A DNA stretch of 64,000 bases from Bacillus vallismortis (lineage in GTDB: Bacteria; Bacillota; Bacilli; Bacillales; Bacillaceae). The stretch lies in NCBI RefSeq assembly GCF_004116955.1, contig NZ_CP026362.1, positions 3,278,501-3,342,500 on the forward strand, in the 5' to 3' direction. Made by a program: the position numbers and the translations under genes. Shown piece by piece: positions 55,343 through 64,000 of the stretch; position 1 is the first letter of the stretch; every line of letters begins with the position of its first letter. The notes below the pieces were generated by a model. It ran no database searches. It was not told the origin of the DNA and saw only the letters and a program-made list of their open reading frames with translations.

Positions 55343-56587
55343 ATGAGAAAAACAATATTCGCATTTCTCACAGGGTTCATTATGTTTGGAACGATAACGG
55401 CTGCCTCAGCATCACCCGATTCCAAGAATCAAACAGTTAAAAAACCTAAAGTCCAGACCGGTATAGATACGCTTTTGCCAGCTTATAAAAAACAGCTCAA
55501 AGGAAAAAGAGTCGGATTCATCACCAATCCAACAGGCGTAAATGCATCTTTGAAAAGCAGTGTCGATATTCTTTATGAAAACCCAGATATCAAACTGACA
55601 GCGTTATTCGGCCCTGAGCACGGCGTCCGCGGCGACGCTCAGGCAGGAGACGAAATTGGCTCTTACATTGATGAAAAAACCGGGATTCCCGTATATAGCC
55701 TTTACGGGAAAACGAAAAAACCGACACCAGAGATGCTGAGAAATGTCGATGTTCTTATGTTTGACATTCAGGATGTCGGGACCCGTTACTACACGTACAT
55801 TTATACAATGGCCTACGCCATGGAAGCCGCTAAAGAAAATGACATTCCTTTTATGGTGCTGGACCGCCCCAATCCTCAAGGCGGAAAACATATTGAAGGG
55901 CCAGTCTTAGAACCTGAATACGCTTCATTTGTCGGACTGTATCCCATTCCGCTAAAGCACGGAATGACCATAGGTGAATTGGCTGTACTGTTCAACAAAG
56001 AATTTGACATTGGTGCCGATCTCACAGTAGTGAAAATGAAACATTGGAAACGAAAAATGGATTTTAACGATACCCGACTGCCTTTCGTCCTCCCTTCACC
56101 GAACATGCCGACTGTGGAAAGTACATTTGTTTATCCCGCAACCGGTCTGATTGAAGGAACAAATATATCCGAAGGGCGGGGTACCACAAAGCCATTCGAA
56201 TTCATTGGGGCTCCCTTTATCAAAAGTACCGAGCTTGAAGAAATATTGAACAGTAACAATCTGCCTGGCGTGACATTCAGAGCAGCTTCATTCACACCGA
56301 CGTTTTCTAAATATCAGGGAACGCTTTGCCATGGTGTGCAGCTCTATGTGACAGACAGAGAAACGTTTGAAGCGACCAGAACAGGTCTATCACTCATTAA
56401 AACCCTACATGATCTCTATCCTGAGGATTTTGAGTTCCTTTCAACAGGGTCATTTGATAAACTGGCAGGCAACGGCTGGATCAAAACAGAAATTGAAAAT
56501 GGCACTTCTATAGAAGACATCATAGATCGCTATGAAAAACCACTCAAACAATTCAGCAAAACAAGAAAAAAATATCTCATCTATTAA
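55343..56587 (+). CDS. namZ: Secreted exo-beta-N-acetylmuramidase NamZ (YbbC)
   Basis: A 414-residue exported protein with a Sec signal peptide (IFAFLTGFIMFGTITAASAS). It belongs to glycoside hydrolase family 171 (DUF1343): VGFITNPTGVNA, TALFGPEHGVRGDAQAG, FDIQDVGTRYYTY, LDRPNPQGG and EGTNISEGRGTTKPFE are the conserved stretches. It releases single MurNAc from chain ends, complementing NagZ. AAGGAGG precedes the ATG. Last gene of the operon. Confidence 0.9.
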   Translation: MRKTIFAFLTGFIMFGTITAASASPDSKNQTVKKPKVQTGIDTLLPAYKKQLKGKRVGFITNPTGVNASLKSSVDILYENPDIKLTALFGPEHGVRGDAQAGDEIGSYIDEKTGIPVYSLYGKTKKPTPEMLRNVDVLMFDIQDVGTRYYTYIYTMAYAMEAAKENDIPFMVLDRPNPQGGKHIEGPVLEPEYASFVGLYPIPLKHGMTIGELAVLFNKEFDIGADLTVVKMKHWKRKMDFNDTRLPFVLPSPNMPTVESTFVYPATGLIEGTNISEGRGTTKPFEFIGAPFIKSTELEEILNSNNLPGVTFRAASFTPTFSKYQGTLCHGVQLYVTDRETFEATRTGLSLIKTLHDLYPEDFEFLSTGSFDKLAGNGWIKTEIENGTSIEDIIDRYEKPLKQFSKTRKKYLIY

Positions 56588-56600
56588 GACGTAAGCATCG

Positions 56601-56620
56601 TATGTTACACGTGTAACATA
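56601..56620. promoter_or_regulatory. parS: parS-like centromere site (ParB/Spo0J-binding palindrome)
   Basis: A perfect 20-bp palindrome 14 bases after namZ. Its central 16 bases TGTTACACGTGTAACA differ from the parS consensus (TGTTNCACGTGAAACA) at one position and keep the CACGTG core. In B. subtilis one of the known parS sites lies at about 15 degrees of the origin, in this region. Confidence 0.75.
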
Positions 56621-56637
56621 TTCTTACCGAACAAAAG

Positions 56638-56665
56638 ACCCTTACGTTCAAACGAGAGTAAGGGT
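56638..56665 (+). terminator. Terminator of the mur/nag operon
   Basis: ACCCTTAC / GTAAGGGT arms, followed by TTTTT. Confidence 0.85.
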
Positions 56666-56730
56666 TTTTTCATGACAAAAACCCACCCGCTTCATATAGG
56701 AAAACTTTCATTTATTTGGTACAATTCAAT

Positions 56731-56745
56731 TGAAAATGATTATCA
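56731..56745 (+). promoter_or_regulatory. Fur box in front of btr
   Basis: TGAAAATGATTATCA matches the Fur box 15-mer TGATAATNATTATCA with one mismatch. It lies 30-45 bases before the btr start, so btr is repressed when iron is plentiful. Confidence 0.85.
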
Positions 56746-56775
56746 ATTGAATGTTTCTGAAAAGGTGGTCTACTC

Positions 56776-58365
56776 TTGCAAAATACAGTCATTTATCATC
56801 CGATACAAATTGAATATCTTAAAAAAACAAGCGATCTCTTCTCAGAACAGCAATTAGCCGATTCATTCGTGCTGATCTTTCATTTAAGAGGAAACGGTCA
56901 TATTTCGATCGGAACAAGTATCAACCCTCTGCAAAAAAAGACACTTTATGTTTGTCCGCCTAATGAGACCTTCGGCTTTTCACCTTCAGCCGAGGGAGAT
57001 ATAGATACTTGTCTGATCAGGCTTCAAAGCTATATCCAGAATTCCAGACAAGATCTCTTAGCGCCATATACAGATACGGAACTAGCCAAACTGAAGCATG
57101 TGAATGTTTCACCTATCGAAAACCTAGCAGCCCGGCTACATGAGCTTGCAGCGCTGTGGAGTGAGTCGTCTCATCTTTCTCAGTTAAAATGTGTGATTGA
57201 AGTACAAAGCCTGATTTATGACCTCTTCACTGCCAGTTTATCTGATCAGACGGATACACATTCAGCCATCGAAAAAACAAAGCAATACATCGAAACCCAT
57301 GCCCATACAAAAATGACTCTTGCCCAGTTGTCGCAAATGGCGGGAATCAGCGCCAAACACTACAGCGAAACCTTTAAAAAACGGACGGGCCAGAGCGTAA
57401 CAGAATTTATCACAAAAACGCGAATCACCCGAGCAAAACGGCTCATGGCAAGATCAAACTGCAAATTAAAAGAAATCGCTCATCAAACAGGCTATCAAGA
57501 TGAGTTTTATTTCAGCAGAATCTTTAAAAAGCATACAGGCTGTTCACCTACAAGCTATATGAAAAATCGCCGAAAAAAAATTGCCGCATACGGAAAGGGC
57601 ACAATGGGCCATCTCATCCCACTGAATCACATACCGATTGCGGCCGCACTCCATCCGAAGTGGACGTCTTACTACTATCAGCATTATTCGGCAGATATAC
57701 CCGTCCATCTCAGCGCATACCGGTCTAATGAAAAATGGGAAGAAAACCTGCAGATGTTAGCTCAGGCTGAACCCGATGTGGTTTTCAGCATGGATTCCAT
57801 TTCTCCAGAAGAACAAAATAAGCTCAATCGCATCGCAAAAGTCATATATCTTCCTTCAGAAGAAAGCTGGAGAAATCACTTTCTGCAAACTTCCTTATTC
57901 TTAAGGGAAGAGTCCGAAGCAGAAAAGTGGCTTGCGGCTTATGACCAGCAAACGGAGACTGCAAAAAAAATACTTCACCACACCCAAGGCCTGCGTTTTC
58001 TGTTTCTGAGGCTGCACAAGCAAAACTTCTATCCGGCACATCATCGAAGCGTCCGTGAAGTCTTTTTTGGAGATTTAGGATTCAACTCCGCATTAACAGC
58101 AGACACGCCTTCAGAGCAAGCGATTCCGTTAGAAAATATCGCAAACTGCGAAGCTGACTGCATCATGCTTTTTCTATTTAAAGAGCCTGAAACCATCGCT
58201 TACTTCAAGCAATTACAGCAGACAGAAGTGTGGCAAAACCTAAGCGCGGTGCGTAACAAACGAGTTTATCTTCTATCCTTCGACCCTTGGAATGAATACT
58301 CGGCTTTCGGGCACGAACGGATCGTAAAGCAAGCCATTTCTTTACTATCCGGTGAAAGTCCATGA
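56776..58365 (+). CDS. btr: AraC-type activator of bacillibactin uptake
   Basis: A 529-residue regulator. The first ~165 residues are an AraC-like sensor, residues 175-270 the double helix-turn-helix (MTLAQLSQMAGISAKHYSETFKKRTGQSVTEFITKTRITRAKRLM and KEIAHQTGYQDEFYFSRIFKKHTGCSPTSYMK). The C-terminal ~250 residues resemble the siderophore-binding protein FeuA (LAQAEPDVVFSMDSISPEEQ, NKRVYLLSFDPWNEY). It binds ferri-bacillibactin directly and activates feuABC-besA. TTG start behind AAAGGTGG. Fur-controlled. Confidence 0.95.
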   Translation: MQNTVIYHPIQIEYLKKTSDLFSEQQLADSFVLIFHLRGNGHISIGTSINPLQKKTLYVCPPNETFGFSPSAEGDIDTCLIRLQSYIQNSRQDLLAPYTDTELAKLKHVNVSPIENLAARLHELAALWSESSHLSQLKCVIEVQSLIYDLFTASLSDQTDTHSAIEKTKQYIETHAHTKMTLAQLSQMAGISAKHYSETFKKRTGQSVTEFITKTRITRAKRLMARSNCKLKEIAHQTGYQDEFYFSRIFKKHTGCSPTSYMKNRRKKIAAYGKGTMGHLIPLNHIPIAAALHPKWTSYYYQHYSADIPVHLSAYRSNEKWEENLQMLAQAEPDVVFSMDSISPEEQNKLNRIAKVIYLPSEESWRNHFLQTSLFLREESEAEKWLAAYDQQTETAKKILHHTQGLRFLFLRLHKQNFYPAHHRSVREVFFGDLGFNSALTADTPSEQAIPLENIANCEADCIMLFLFKEPETIAYFKQLQQTEVWQNLSAVRNKRVYLLSFDPWNEYSAFGHERIVKQAISLLSGESP

Positions 58366-58419
58366 TAAATATGAATTTTATCCATGGTGTTATATCCGTT
58401 CATTCTCTATAATTCCAAT

Positions 58420-58434
58420 TGATAATAGTTATCA
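58420..58434 (+). promoter_or_regulatory. Fur box of the feuABC-besA operon
   Basis: TGATAATAGTTATCA, a near-perfect Fur 15-mer, within the promoter region 20 bases upstream of the feuA ribosome-binding site. Confidence 0.85.
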
Positions 58435-58455
58435 ATTGAACAGGAGGCTCTATAG

Positions 58456-59409
58456 ATGAAAAAGATTTCTCTTACCTTATTAATCTTGCTTCTCGCGCTA
58501 ACGGCGGCAGCTTGCGGCAGCAAAAACGAATCGACTGCCAGCAAGGCAAGCGGTTCAGCATCTGAGAAGAAGACTATTGAATACCTGGATAAAACCTATG
58601 AAGTATCTGTACCAACAGACAAAATTGCCATTACGGGAAGCGTCGAATCAATGGAAGACGCGAAACTGCTTGACGTTCATCCGCAAGGCGCGATTTCATT
58701 TTCCGGCAAGTTCCCTGATATGTACAAAGATATCACTGATAATGCCCAACCAACCGGAGAAAAAATGGAGCCAAACATTGAAAAAATTCTTGAAATGAAG
58801 CCAGATGTCATCCTTGCTTCAACAAAGTTCCCGGAAAAAACACTGCAAAAAATCAGCACAGCCGGCACGACAATCCCGGTCTCTCATATCTCTTCAAACT
58901 GGAAAGAAAACATGATGCTGCTTGCCCAGCTGACTGGAAAAGAGAAAAAGGCGAAAACAATCATTGCAGACTATGAACAGGATCTAAAAGAAACAAAAAC
59001 AAAAATCAGCGATAAAGCAAAAGATTCAAAAGCGCTTGTCATTAGAATCAGACAAGGCAACATTTACATTTATCCTGAACAGGTGTACTTCAACTCCACT
59101 CTATATGGTGACTTAGGCCTTAAAGCGCCGGACGAAGTAAAAGCGGCAAAAGCGCAGGAGCTGATTTCGTTAGAAAAATTAAGCGAAATGGACCCGGACC
59201 ATATCTTCGTCCAATTTTCTGATGATGAAAATGCAGACAAACCTGAAGCGTTAAAAGATTTAGAGAAGAATCCAATCTGGAAAAGCCTTAAAGCAGTCAA
59301 AGAAGATCATGTGTACGTCAACTCAGTGGATCCTCTCGCACAAGGCGGCACAGCGTGGAGCAAAGTCCGCTTCCTGAAAGCGGCTGCTGAAAAATTGACA
59401 CAAAACTAA
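58456..59409 (+). CDS. feuA: Bacillibactin/enterobactin-binding lipoprotein
   Basis: A 317-residue substrate-binding lipoprotein. Lipobox LTAAACGSK with Cys at residue 20. Two lobes joined by a long helix, typical of the FecB/FhuD-type iron-siderophore receptors: MKPDVILAS, a segment with RIRQGNIYIYP, and DPLAQGGTAWSKV near the end. It catches ferric bacillibactin and enterobactin outside the membrane and hands them to FeuBC. CAGGAGG precedes the ATG. Confidence 0.95.
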   Translation: MKKISLTLLILLLALTAAACGSKNESTASKASGSASEKKTIEYLDKTYEVSVPTDKIAITGSVESMEDAKLLDVHPQGAISFSGKFPDMYKDITDNAQPTGEKMEPNIEKILEMKPDVILASTKFPEKTLQKISTAGTTIPVSHISSNWKENMMLLAQLTGKEKKAKTIIADYEQDLKETKTKISDKAKDSKALVIRIRQGNIYIYPEQVYFNSTLYGDLGLKAPDEVKAAKAQELISLEKLSEMDPDHIFVQFSDDENADKPEALKDLEKNPIWKSLKAVKEDHVYVNSVDPLAQGGTAWSKVRFLKAAAEKLTQN

Positions 59410-59428
59410 TTCAGAGTAGGTTTTTTGT

Positions 59429-60433
59429 ATGTATTCAAAACAGTGGACACGTATCATATTGATTACTTCTCCATTTGCTATCGCACTATCGCTGTTGCTT
59501 TCGATCCTATACGGCGCGAAGCATCTAAACACAGATATTGTTTTTACATCTCTTATTCATTTCGATCCGGGAAATACAGACCATCAAATTATATGGCATT
59601 CTCGGATTCCAAGGGCTGCCGGCGCTCTGCTCATAGGGGCAGCCCTTGCTGTTTCTGGAGCGCTTATGCAAGGCATTACACGAAATTATTTAGCTTCGCC
59701 TTCTATTATGGGCGTCTCAGATGGTTCTGCGTTTATTATCACGCTTTGTATGGTTCTGCTCCCGCAATCGTCTTCGTTTGAAATGATCATTTACTCTTTT
59801 ATCGGCTCAGCATTAGGAGCTGTGTTAGTATTCAGCCTTGCCGCCATGATGCCTAACGGGTTTTCCCCCGTACAGCTTGCCATCATCGGCACAGTCACAA
59901 GCATGCTGCTCAGCAGTTTATCAGCGGCCATGTCAATTTATTTTCAAATTTCACAGGATCTCAGTTTCTGGTACAGTGCCAGACTTCATCAAATGAGTCC
60001 GGATTTCCTGAAGCTAGCCGCTCCGTTTTTCCTAATTGGCATCGTGATAGCCGTTTCTCTCAGCAAAAAGGTGACCGCTGTATCATTAGGCGAAGACATT
60101 TCTAAAAGCCTGGGACAAAAGAAAAAAACCATTAAGATCATGGCGATGCTTTCTGTCATCATTTTAACCGGCAGTGCCGTAGCGCTCGCCGGTAAAATTG
60201 CGTTTGTCGGATTGGTTGTTCCGCATATCACAAGATTTCTTGTTGGCTCAGATTACAGCAGGCTGATTCCGTGTTCATGCATTTTGGGCGGAGTCTTTTT
60301 AACCTTGTGTGATCTCGCAAGCAGATTTATCAATTATCCGTTTGAAACACCGATTGAAGTCGTGACATCCATAATCGGTGTGCCTTTCTTCCTTTATTTG
60401 ATTAAACGAAAAGGAGGGGAGCAAAATGGCTAA
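59429..60433 (+). CDS. feuB: Iron-siderophore ABC transporter permease FeuB
   Basis: A 334-residue permease of the FecCD family with nine to ten helices. The cytoplasmic loop that contacts the ATPase is near GEDISKSLG, with the conserved GKIAFVGLVVPHITRFLVGSDY afterwards. It forms a heterodimer with FeuC. No ATPase gene is in the operon; B. subtilis uses YusV. Its end overlaps the feuC start by 8 bases. Confidence 0.95.
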   Translation: MYSKQWTRIILITSPFAIALSLLLSILYGAKHLNTDIVFTSLIHFDPGNTDHQIIWHSRIPRAAGALLIGAALAVSGALMQGITRNYLASPSIMGVSDGSAFIITLCMVLLPQSSSFEMIIYSFIGSALGAVLVFSLAAMMPNGFSPVQLAIIGTVTSMLLSSLSAAMSIYFQISQDLSFWYSARLHQMSPDFLKLAAPFFLIGIVIAVSLSKKVTAVSLGEDISKSLGQKKKTIKIMAMLSVIILTGSAVALAGKIAFVGLVVPHITRFLVGSDYSRLIPCSCILGGVFLTLCDLASRFINYPFETPIEVVTSIIGVPFFLYLIKRKGGEQNG

Positions 60434-61436
60434 AAAATATGCCTTATTCATTGCTTTGGTTCTCGTTGTCAGCTATTTCAGCTTAACGAGCGGATCATTT
60501 TCCGTTCGTCCTGCTGAGCTGCTCTCCACTCTTTTTCAGATTGATCCGAATCCGCAGTATGAAATTTTGCTGTTCGATTTAAGACTGCCGCGAATTGTCA
60601 TGGCGGCCATTATTGGACTCGGTCTGGGCATTGCGGGCGCCGTCATCCAAGCCATCACACGTAACGGCCTCGCAGACCCTGGAATACTCGGGATCAACGC
60701 GGGGGCGGGAGCTGGGATAGTCGCGTTTATGCTCTTGTTCCAAGGCCAAAAAGAAGTGACATCCTTAGCTGCGGCGATGGGAATGCCGATCTTCGGATTG
60801 TTAGGCGGACTGATTGCAGCGATCCTGATTTACATATTTGCATGGCATAGAGGCAACCTAGATTCAGGAAGAATTATTCTAGTGGGAATCGCGATCAATT
60901 CTGGATTCAGCGCCCTGTCTTTGTTTTTATCATTAAAAATGGACCCGCAAGACTATCAAATGGCCATGGTGTGGAAAAACGGAAGCATCTGGTCTGCCAA
61001 TTGGACTTACATCACAGCCGTCCTCCCATGGATGCTGCTGTTTATCCCTATTCTTATCGGGAAGTCCCGCTTGCTGGACACCATTCGTTTTGATGAAGAC
61101 ACAGTCAGAAGCCTCGGTATTTCATCAAATAGGGAAAAAACCATCCTGCTCGTCGCCTGTGTAGCAATCATCAGCGCCTGTGTCTCCGTAGCGGGAAGCA
61201 TGGCGTTTGTCGGCTTAATTGCTCCTCATATTTCAAGGAGACTGGCTGGTGTCGAACATCGTGACATCCTGCCGCTGAGCGGTGTAATCGGCATGCTGCT
61301 AGTCATAAGTGCAGACTTTGCCGGAAAGCTGTTTTTTCAGCCAGCGGAAGTGCCCGCAGGAATCATTTTGGCGATCCTCGGTGTTCCTTATTTCTTATAT
61401 CTGCTTTTCAAGCAAAAAAAGGGGGGGAATGCTTGA
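60426..61436 (+). CDS. feuC: Iron-siderophore ABC transporter permease FeuC
   Basis: A 336-residue FecCD-family permease. Conserved features: ITRNGLADPGILGINAGAGAG, DEDTVRSLGISS and GSMAFVGLIAPHISRRLAGVEHRD. Pairs with FeuB. Stop overlaps the besA TTG start by 4 bases (TTGA), so the genes are coupled. Confidence 0.95.
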   Translation: MAKKYALFIALVLVVSYFSLTSGSFSVRPAELLSTLFQIDPNPQYEILLFDLRLPRIVMAAIIGLGLGIAGAVIQAITRNGLADPGILGINAGAGAGIVAFMLLFQGQKEVTSLAAAMGMPIFGLLGGLIAAILIYIFAWHRGNLDSGRIILVGIAINSGFSALSLFLSLKMDPQDYQMAMVWKNGSIWSANWTYITAVLPWMLLFIPILIGKSRLLDTIRFDEDTVRSLGISSNREKTILLVACVAIISACVSVAGSMAFVGLIAPHISRRLAGVEHRDILPLSGVIGMLLVISADFAGKLFFQPAEVPAGIILAILGVPYFLYLLFKQKKGGNA

Positions 61437-62179
61437 ACGGATCCCTCTCAGAACACAAAGCCGGCAAAAGGAGGTTCAATTTGTACCTCCCTCCTTCCTA
61501 CAACCCAAACAGCAGAAGATTTCCTCCTGTTTACGTGCAGGATGGAAATTCTTTATTTCAAGACCAAATCAAAGTATTAGAAAGCGCATTTCAACAGCGA
61601 ACGCTCCCAGAACTCGTCCTGATTGGTATCGAACCTGAAAACCGGCTGGATGAATACACCCCTTGGCCAGCTGCTTCGCTTAGTGATCGGTTCCCAGACT
61701 TCGGAGGCATGGGTTATCACTATCTGTCTGACATCATAAACCGGCTCATTCCATTTATTGAAGCCAACTGGAACGTTAGCAGAGAATCTAGAGGGTTGAT
61801 CGGCTCCTCATTAGGAGGCCTCATCTCAATGTTCGCTTTATTAAAGCATGCGTCAGTGTTTGAAAAGATAGGCTCTATCTCAGGCTCCTATTGGTATGAG
61901 AACACAGTGGAAACCATTCGTTCATCTTCTTTAAAGCCCGGCACTGCACGTGTCTTTATGTCTGTCGGCAGTGAAGAAGGCCGTGAAAAACAATCCATTC
62001 AGCGACATATGCTACAGAATACAAAGCAAGTGCATCAAAGTTTAAAAGAAAAAGGCTTCACTGAAGATCAGCTGTGTCTTTCAATAGAAAAAGGGGCAGT
62101 GCACCACCACAAGTACTTCTCCGAACAGTTCATCATCGCGCTCGAATGGCTATACGGAAAAACCCGCTCACACAATTGA
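61433..62179 (+). CDS. besA: Ferri-bacillibactin trilactone hydrolase BesA
   Basis: A 248-residue cytoplasmic alpha/beta hydrolase of the esterase D/Fes-like family. The nucleophile elbow is GSSLGGLIS (about residue 123). The acid is in SVGSEEGRE and the histidine in KGAVHHHKYF. It opens the trilactone of ferric bacillibactin so that iron is released after import. TTG start with a GGGGGGG run upstream. Last gene of feuA-feuB-feuC-besA. Confidence 0.95.
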   Translation: MNGSLSEHKAGKRRFNLYLPPSYNPNSRRFPPVYVQDGNSLFQDQIKVLESAFQQRTLPELVLIGIEPENRLDEYTPWPAASLSDRFPDFGGMGYHYLSDIINRLIPFIEANWNVSRESRGLIGSSLGGLISMFALLKHASVFEKIGSISGSYWYENTVETIRSSSLKPGTARVFMSVGSEEGREKQSIQRHMLQNTKQVHQSLKEKGFTEDQLCLSIEKGAVHHHKYFSEQFIIALEWLYGKTRSHN

Positions 62180-62189
62180 GCGGGTTTTT
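62158..62189. terminator. Bidirectional terminator between besA and ybaS
   Basis: AAAAACCCGCTCA / TGAGCGGGTTTTT arms with a short loop. Serves both converging genes. Confidence 0.9.
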
Positions 62190-63148
62190 CATGCTTTCTG
62201 CAATACAGGTTTTAACTCAAAACGATTCAGCATATAGCCAAACAAAGCAGCCAGAATCTGCTGAAACAACATGCCGATCACCACCGGAACGGCAACCTGA
62301 GACGGAAAGAACGTAACGGCAAGAACTGCGCCGGCACTAATATTTCTCATGCCTCCCGTAAAAATAAGAGATACAATTTCCTCCTGGCGCCTTTTCATCA
62401 TTTTTCCGATCAGCCAAGCAACAGCATAGCCTGTTAACGCGATAAAGAAAACCGTCGCCGCTATTCCTACGAATCTCCAATCAACGGCTTTGAAATAAGG
62501 GGCAATCGCAGCACTGTTAATCGCAATCACTGCCATCAGGCAAAGTTTTGAAAAAGGAGACAGCATACTGCTCATAGATGCAGTTCTTTCTGGAGATGAC
62601 ATCTGATTAAACAGCATACCCAGAAAAGAAGGAATCACGACCATCACAATCAACCCTTTCATCATTCCCCACACATCCATATGAACCTGAGCGCCTGCTA
62701 GCAATGAAAGGCTCAGCGGAACGATCAACGGAGACAGTACCGTATCAACTAAGATAATTGAAAGCGTCAATCCGACATTCCCTTTGTACATCGCTGCCCA
62801 AATCAAGCTTGTAATCCCCGTAGGAATCACAACAGCCAATGTTAAGCCGGTGATCGTCAAAGGATCGCCTTTAAAGATAAGATGGCCGCTGCCCCAAGCA
62901 AAAAGCGGCATAAAAATATGAAGAACAAATAATGCAAGAATCATAGGAAGGGGATGTGACAATGCGTGCCTCAATGATTGAAAGTTAGCGCTCAAACTGC
63001 CTGCAAACGTAATAAAAGCAAAGATCCAAGGCACAGCGCTTTCATACCCATTTAAAAATTGAGCCAGCAGCACGCCCAGCACCACGCTAGTCGGCGTTAA
63101 AAGCGGCATCACCCTCCCCAATATACGGTTAAGCTTCTGAAGCATCAT
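62189..63148 (-). CDS. ybaS: Bile acid:sodium symporter-family transporter (PanS-type)
   Basis: A 319-residue membrane protein with about ten helices of the BASS/PanS family. The two crossed helices carry TGITSLIWAAMYKGNVGLT and FTGGMRNISAGAVLAVTFFP. Family members carry organic acids with sodium; PanS imports ketopantoate in Salmonella. Substrate here is not known. I prefer the ATG at 63148 because AGGGGA lies 7 bases upstream; a TTG two codons before is closer to that site. Confidence 0.85.
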   Translation of the reverse strand: MMLQKLNRILGRVMPLLTPTSVVLGVLLAQFLNGYESAVPWIFAFITFAGSLSANFQSLRHALSHPLPMILALFVLHIFMPLFAWGSGHLIFKGDPLTITGLTLAVVIPTGITSLIWAAMYKGNVGLTLSIILVDTVLSPLIVPLSLSLLAGAQVHMDVWGMMKGLIVMVVIPSFLGMLFNQMSSPERTASMSSMLSPFSKLCLMAVIAINSAAIAPYFKAVDWRFVGIAATVFFIALTGYAVAWLIGKMMKRRQEEIVSLIFTGGMRNISAGAVLAVTFFPSQVAVPVVIGMLFQQILAALFGYMLNRFELKPVLQKA

Positions 63149-63220
63149 ACGCAAGTCCCCTATTTACATTTCTTTTCTCTCTATTATATCAATGCTGTTC
63201 AGCCGTATGTTATATAAAAA

Positions 63221-63245
63221 AGCCCAGATCTCATCAATCTGGACT
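63221..63245 (-). terminator. Terminator of ybaR
   Basis: AGTCCAGAT / ATCTGGGCT arms, followed by TTTTTTAT on the minus strand. Confidence 0.85.
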
Positions 63246-63253
63246 TTCACACT

Positions 63254-64000
63254 TTATGTCATTTGCTTCATAAGAGCTTTACTAGCTTTATTTAAACCCT
63301 TTACTTCAGCTTCAATTCCTTGCTCTTTAAACTTCGCAACAATCTTATCAAGCGCCGCCGCTCCTGAATCATCCCATACGTGGGCCTCAGTTAAGTCAAT
63401 CACGACTCGCTCAATATCTTCTTGGTAAATAAACGCATTCGTAAGATCAGTCACTGAGGCAAAAAAGATTTGTCCCTTTACTCGATACGTTCTCAGCTTT
63501 TGATCCTCTGCATGAGAAACGATTTTCAGCTTTGAGATTTTCGCCACAAAGAACACCGCACTTAAGATAACGCCGACGAATACACCTTTAGATAAGTCAT
63601 CCGTCACCACAACCGTAATCACAGTCACAATCATGACAATAGAGTCAGTGAGCGGCGCTTTCTTGAGGCCTTTTAAAGAAGACCAATCAAATGTACCGAC
63701 AGAAACCATAACCATAACGGCCACTAACGCAGCCATTGGAATTTTCATGACGACAGTACTCAAGATGGCAATTAAAAACATCAGAAAAGCACCGGCAACA
63801 AATGCTGATAAGCGCCCGCGCCCGCCAGCTTTTGTATTAATGACAGATTGTCCGATCATAGCGCAGCCTGCCATGCCGCCAAAGAATCCAGTCACGATAT
63901 TCGCAATTCCCTGTCCGCGGCTCTCTTTATTTTTATCACTGTCCGTATCCGTCATTTCATCAATAATCTGTGCTGTCAGCAAAGATTCAAGTAATCCGAC
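63254..64000 (-). CDS. ybaR: SulP-family anion transporter, C-terminal part (cut by window end)
   Basis: The open frame runs to the window edge; about 249 C-terminal residues are visible. The membrane portion has the SulP GGMAGCAMIGQSVINTKAGGRGRLSAF segment and several helices. The last 110 residues are the STAS domain (TYRVKGQIFFASVTDLTNAF, VVIDLTEAHVWDDSGAAALDKI). B. subtilis YbaR is annotated as a sulfate-permease-type transporter; some relatives carry bicarbonate or other anions. The start codon lies beyond the window. Confidence 0.9.
   Translation of the reverse strand, partial: VGLLESLLTAQIIDEMTDTDSDKNKESRGQGIANIVTGFFGGMAGCAMIGQSVINTKAGGRGRLSAFVAGAFLMFLIAILSTVVMKIPMAALVAVMVMVSVGTFDWSSLKGLKKAPLTDSIVMIVTVITVVVTDDLSKGVFVGVILSAVFFVAKISKLKIVSHAEDQKLRTYRVKGQIFFASVTDLTNAFIYQEDIERVVIDLTEAHVWDDSGAAALDKIVAKFKEQGIEAEVKGLNKASKALMKQMT

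Overview
The window is a chromosomal segment from a Bacillus subtilis-group bacterium. Evidence: protein-by-protein identity to the known B. subtilis block that runs, in the opposite orientation here, from psd back to ybaR; AGGAGG-type ribosome binding sites; GTG/TTG starts; and recognisable SigA, SigB, SigW and SigX-type promoters. It is not the laboratory strain 168 as I know its map. The sporulation-killing-factor region, the adaA/adaB region, ybeC and the ybfG-ybfI region are absent and other genes occupy those places, and an NADP-type glutamate dehydrogenase lies beyond psd. Species-level placement within the group is not decided by what I can see.

Region by region. 1-6.1 kb: end of a glutamate dehydrogenase, the phospholipid operon pssA-ybfM-psd behind an ECF (SigX-type) promoter, an esterase, a lipoprotein (ybfJ), the metalloprotease-named serine endopeptidase mpr, and purT. 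6.2-10.6 kb: an accessory block with an LXG polymorphic toxin ending in an EndoU-like nuclease domain, a probable immunity gene, then ybfF/ybfE, which carry three copies of one two-helix module. 10.6-25.8 kb: ybfB/ybfA with a self-contained MarR-type operator, ybeF, glpT-glpQ with a GlpP-type leader terminator, a Na/Pi symporter where ybeC would be expected, SigB-type ybyB, the P450 cypC, a class D beta-lactamase, csgA/ybxH, permease ybxG, and ybdO/ybdN/ybdM. 25.9-30.5 kb: two-component system ybdJK with hydrolase ybdG, diverging from a MerR regulator plus serine hydrolase pair. 30.8-36.4 kb: a complete DAB/Mps-type inorganic carbon uptake operon (ndhF-ybcC-ybcF-ybcH-ybcI). 36.4-39.7 kb: a low-density accessory patch with an SDR dehydrogenase, a frameshifted old-yellow-enzyme gene and fragments of regulatory DNA. 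39.7-46.9 kb: glmS with its ribozyme, glmM, cdaR, cdaA, rsiW and sigW, the cell-envelope and c-di-AMP core. 47.1-47.6 kb: five tRNA genes (Glu, Val, Thr, Tyr, Gln). 47.7-56.6 kb: ybbK, ybbJ and the MurNAc/muropeptide recycling operon murQ-murR-murP-amiE-nagZ-namZ, followed by a parS-like palindrome. 56.7-62.2 kb: the Fur-box-flanked bacillibactin uptake set btr, feuA, feuB, feuC, besA. 62.2-64 kb: a PanS-type symporter and a SulP transporter cut by the window end.

How the parts work together: glmS/glmM make glucosamine-1-phosphate for wall synthesis, the mur/nag operon recovers wall sugars, and cdaA/cdaR and sigW/rsiW monitor the envelope. The DAB operon supplies bicarbonate. glpT/glpQ take up and make glycerol-3-phosphate, with a phosphate symporter alongside. 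Nothing here is a clearly undescribed system. The best candidates for something new are the LXG-EndoU island with the repeated YbfF/YbfE membrane modules, the carbonic-anhydrase-like YbcF without its zinc ligands inside the DAB operon, and the decayed operator-rich patch at 36.4-39.7 kb.
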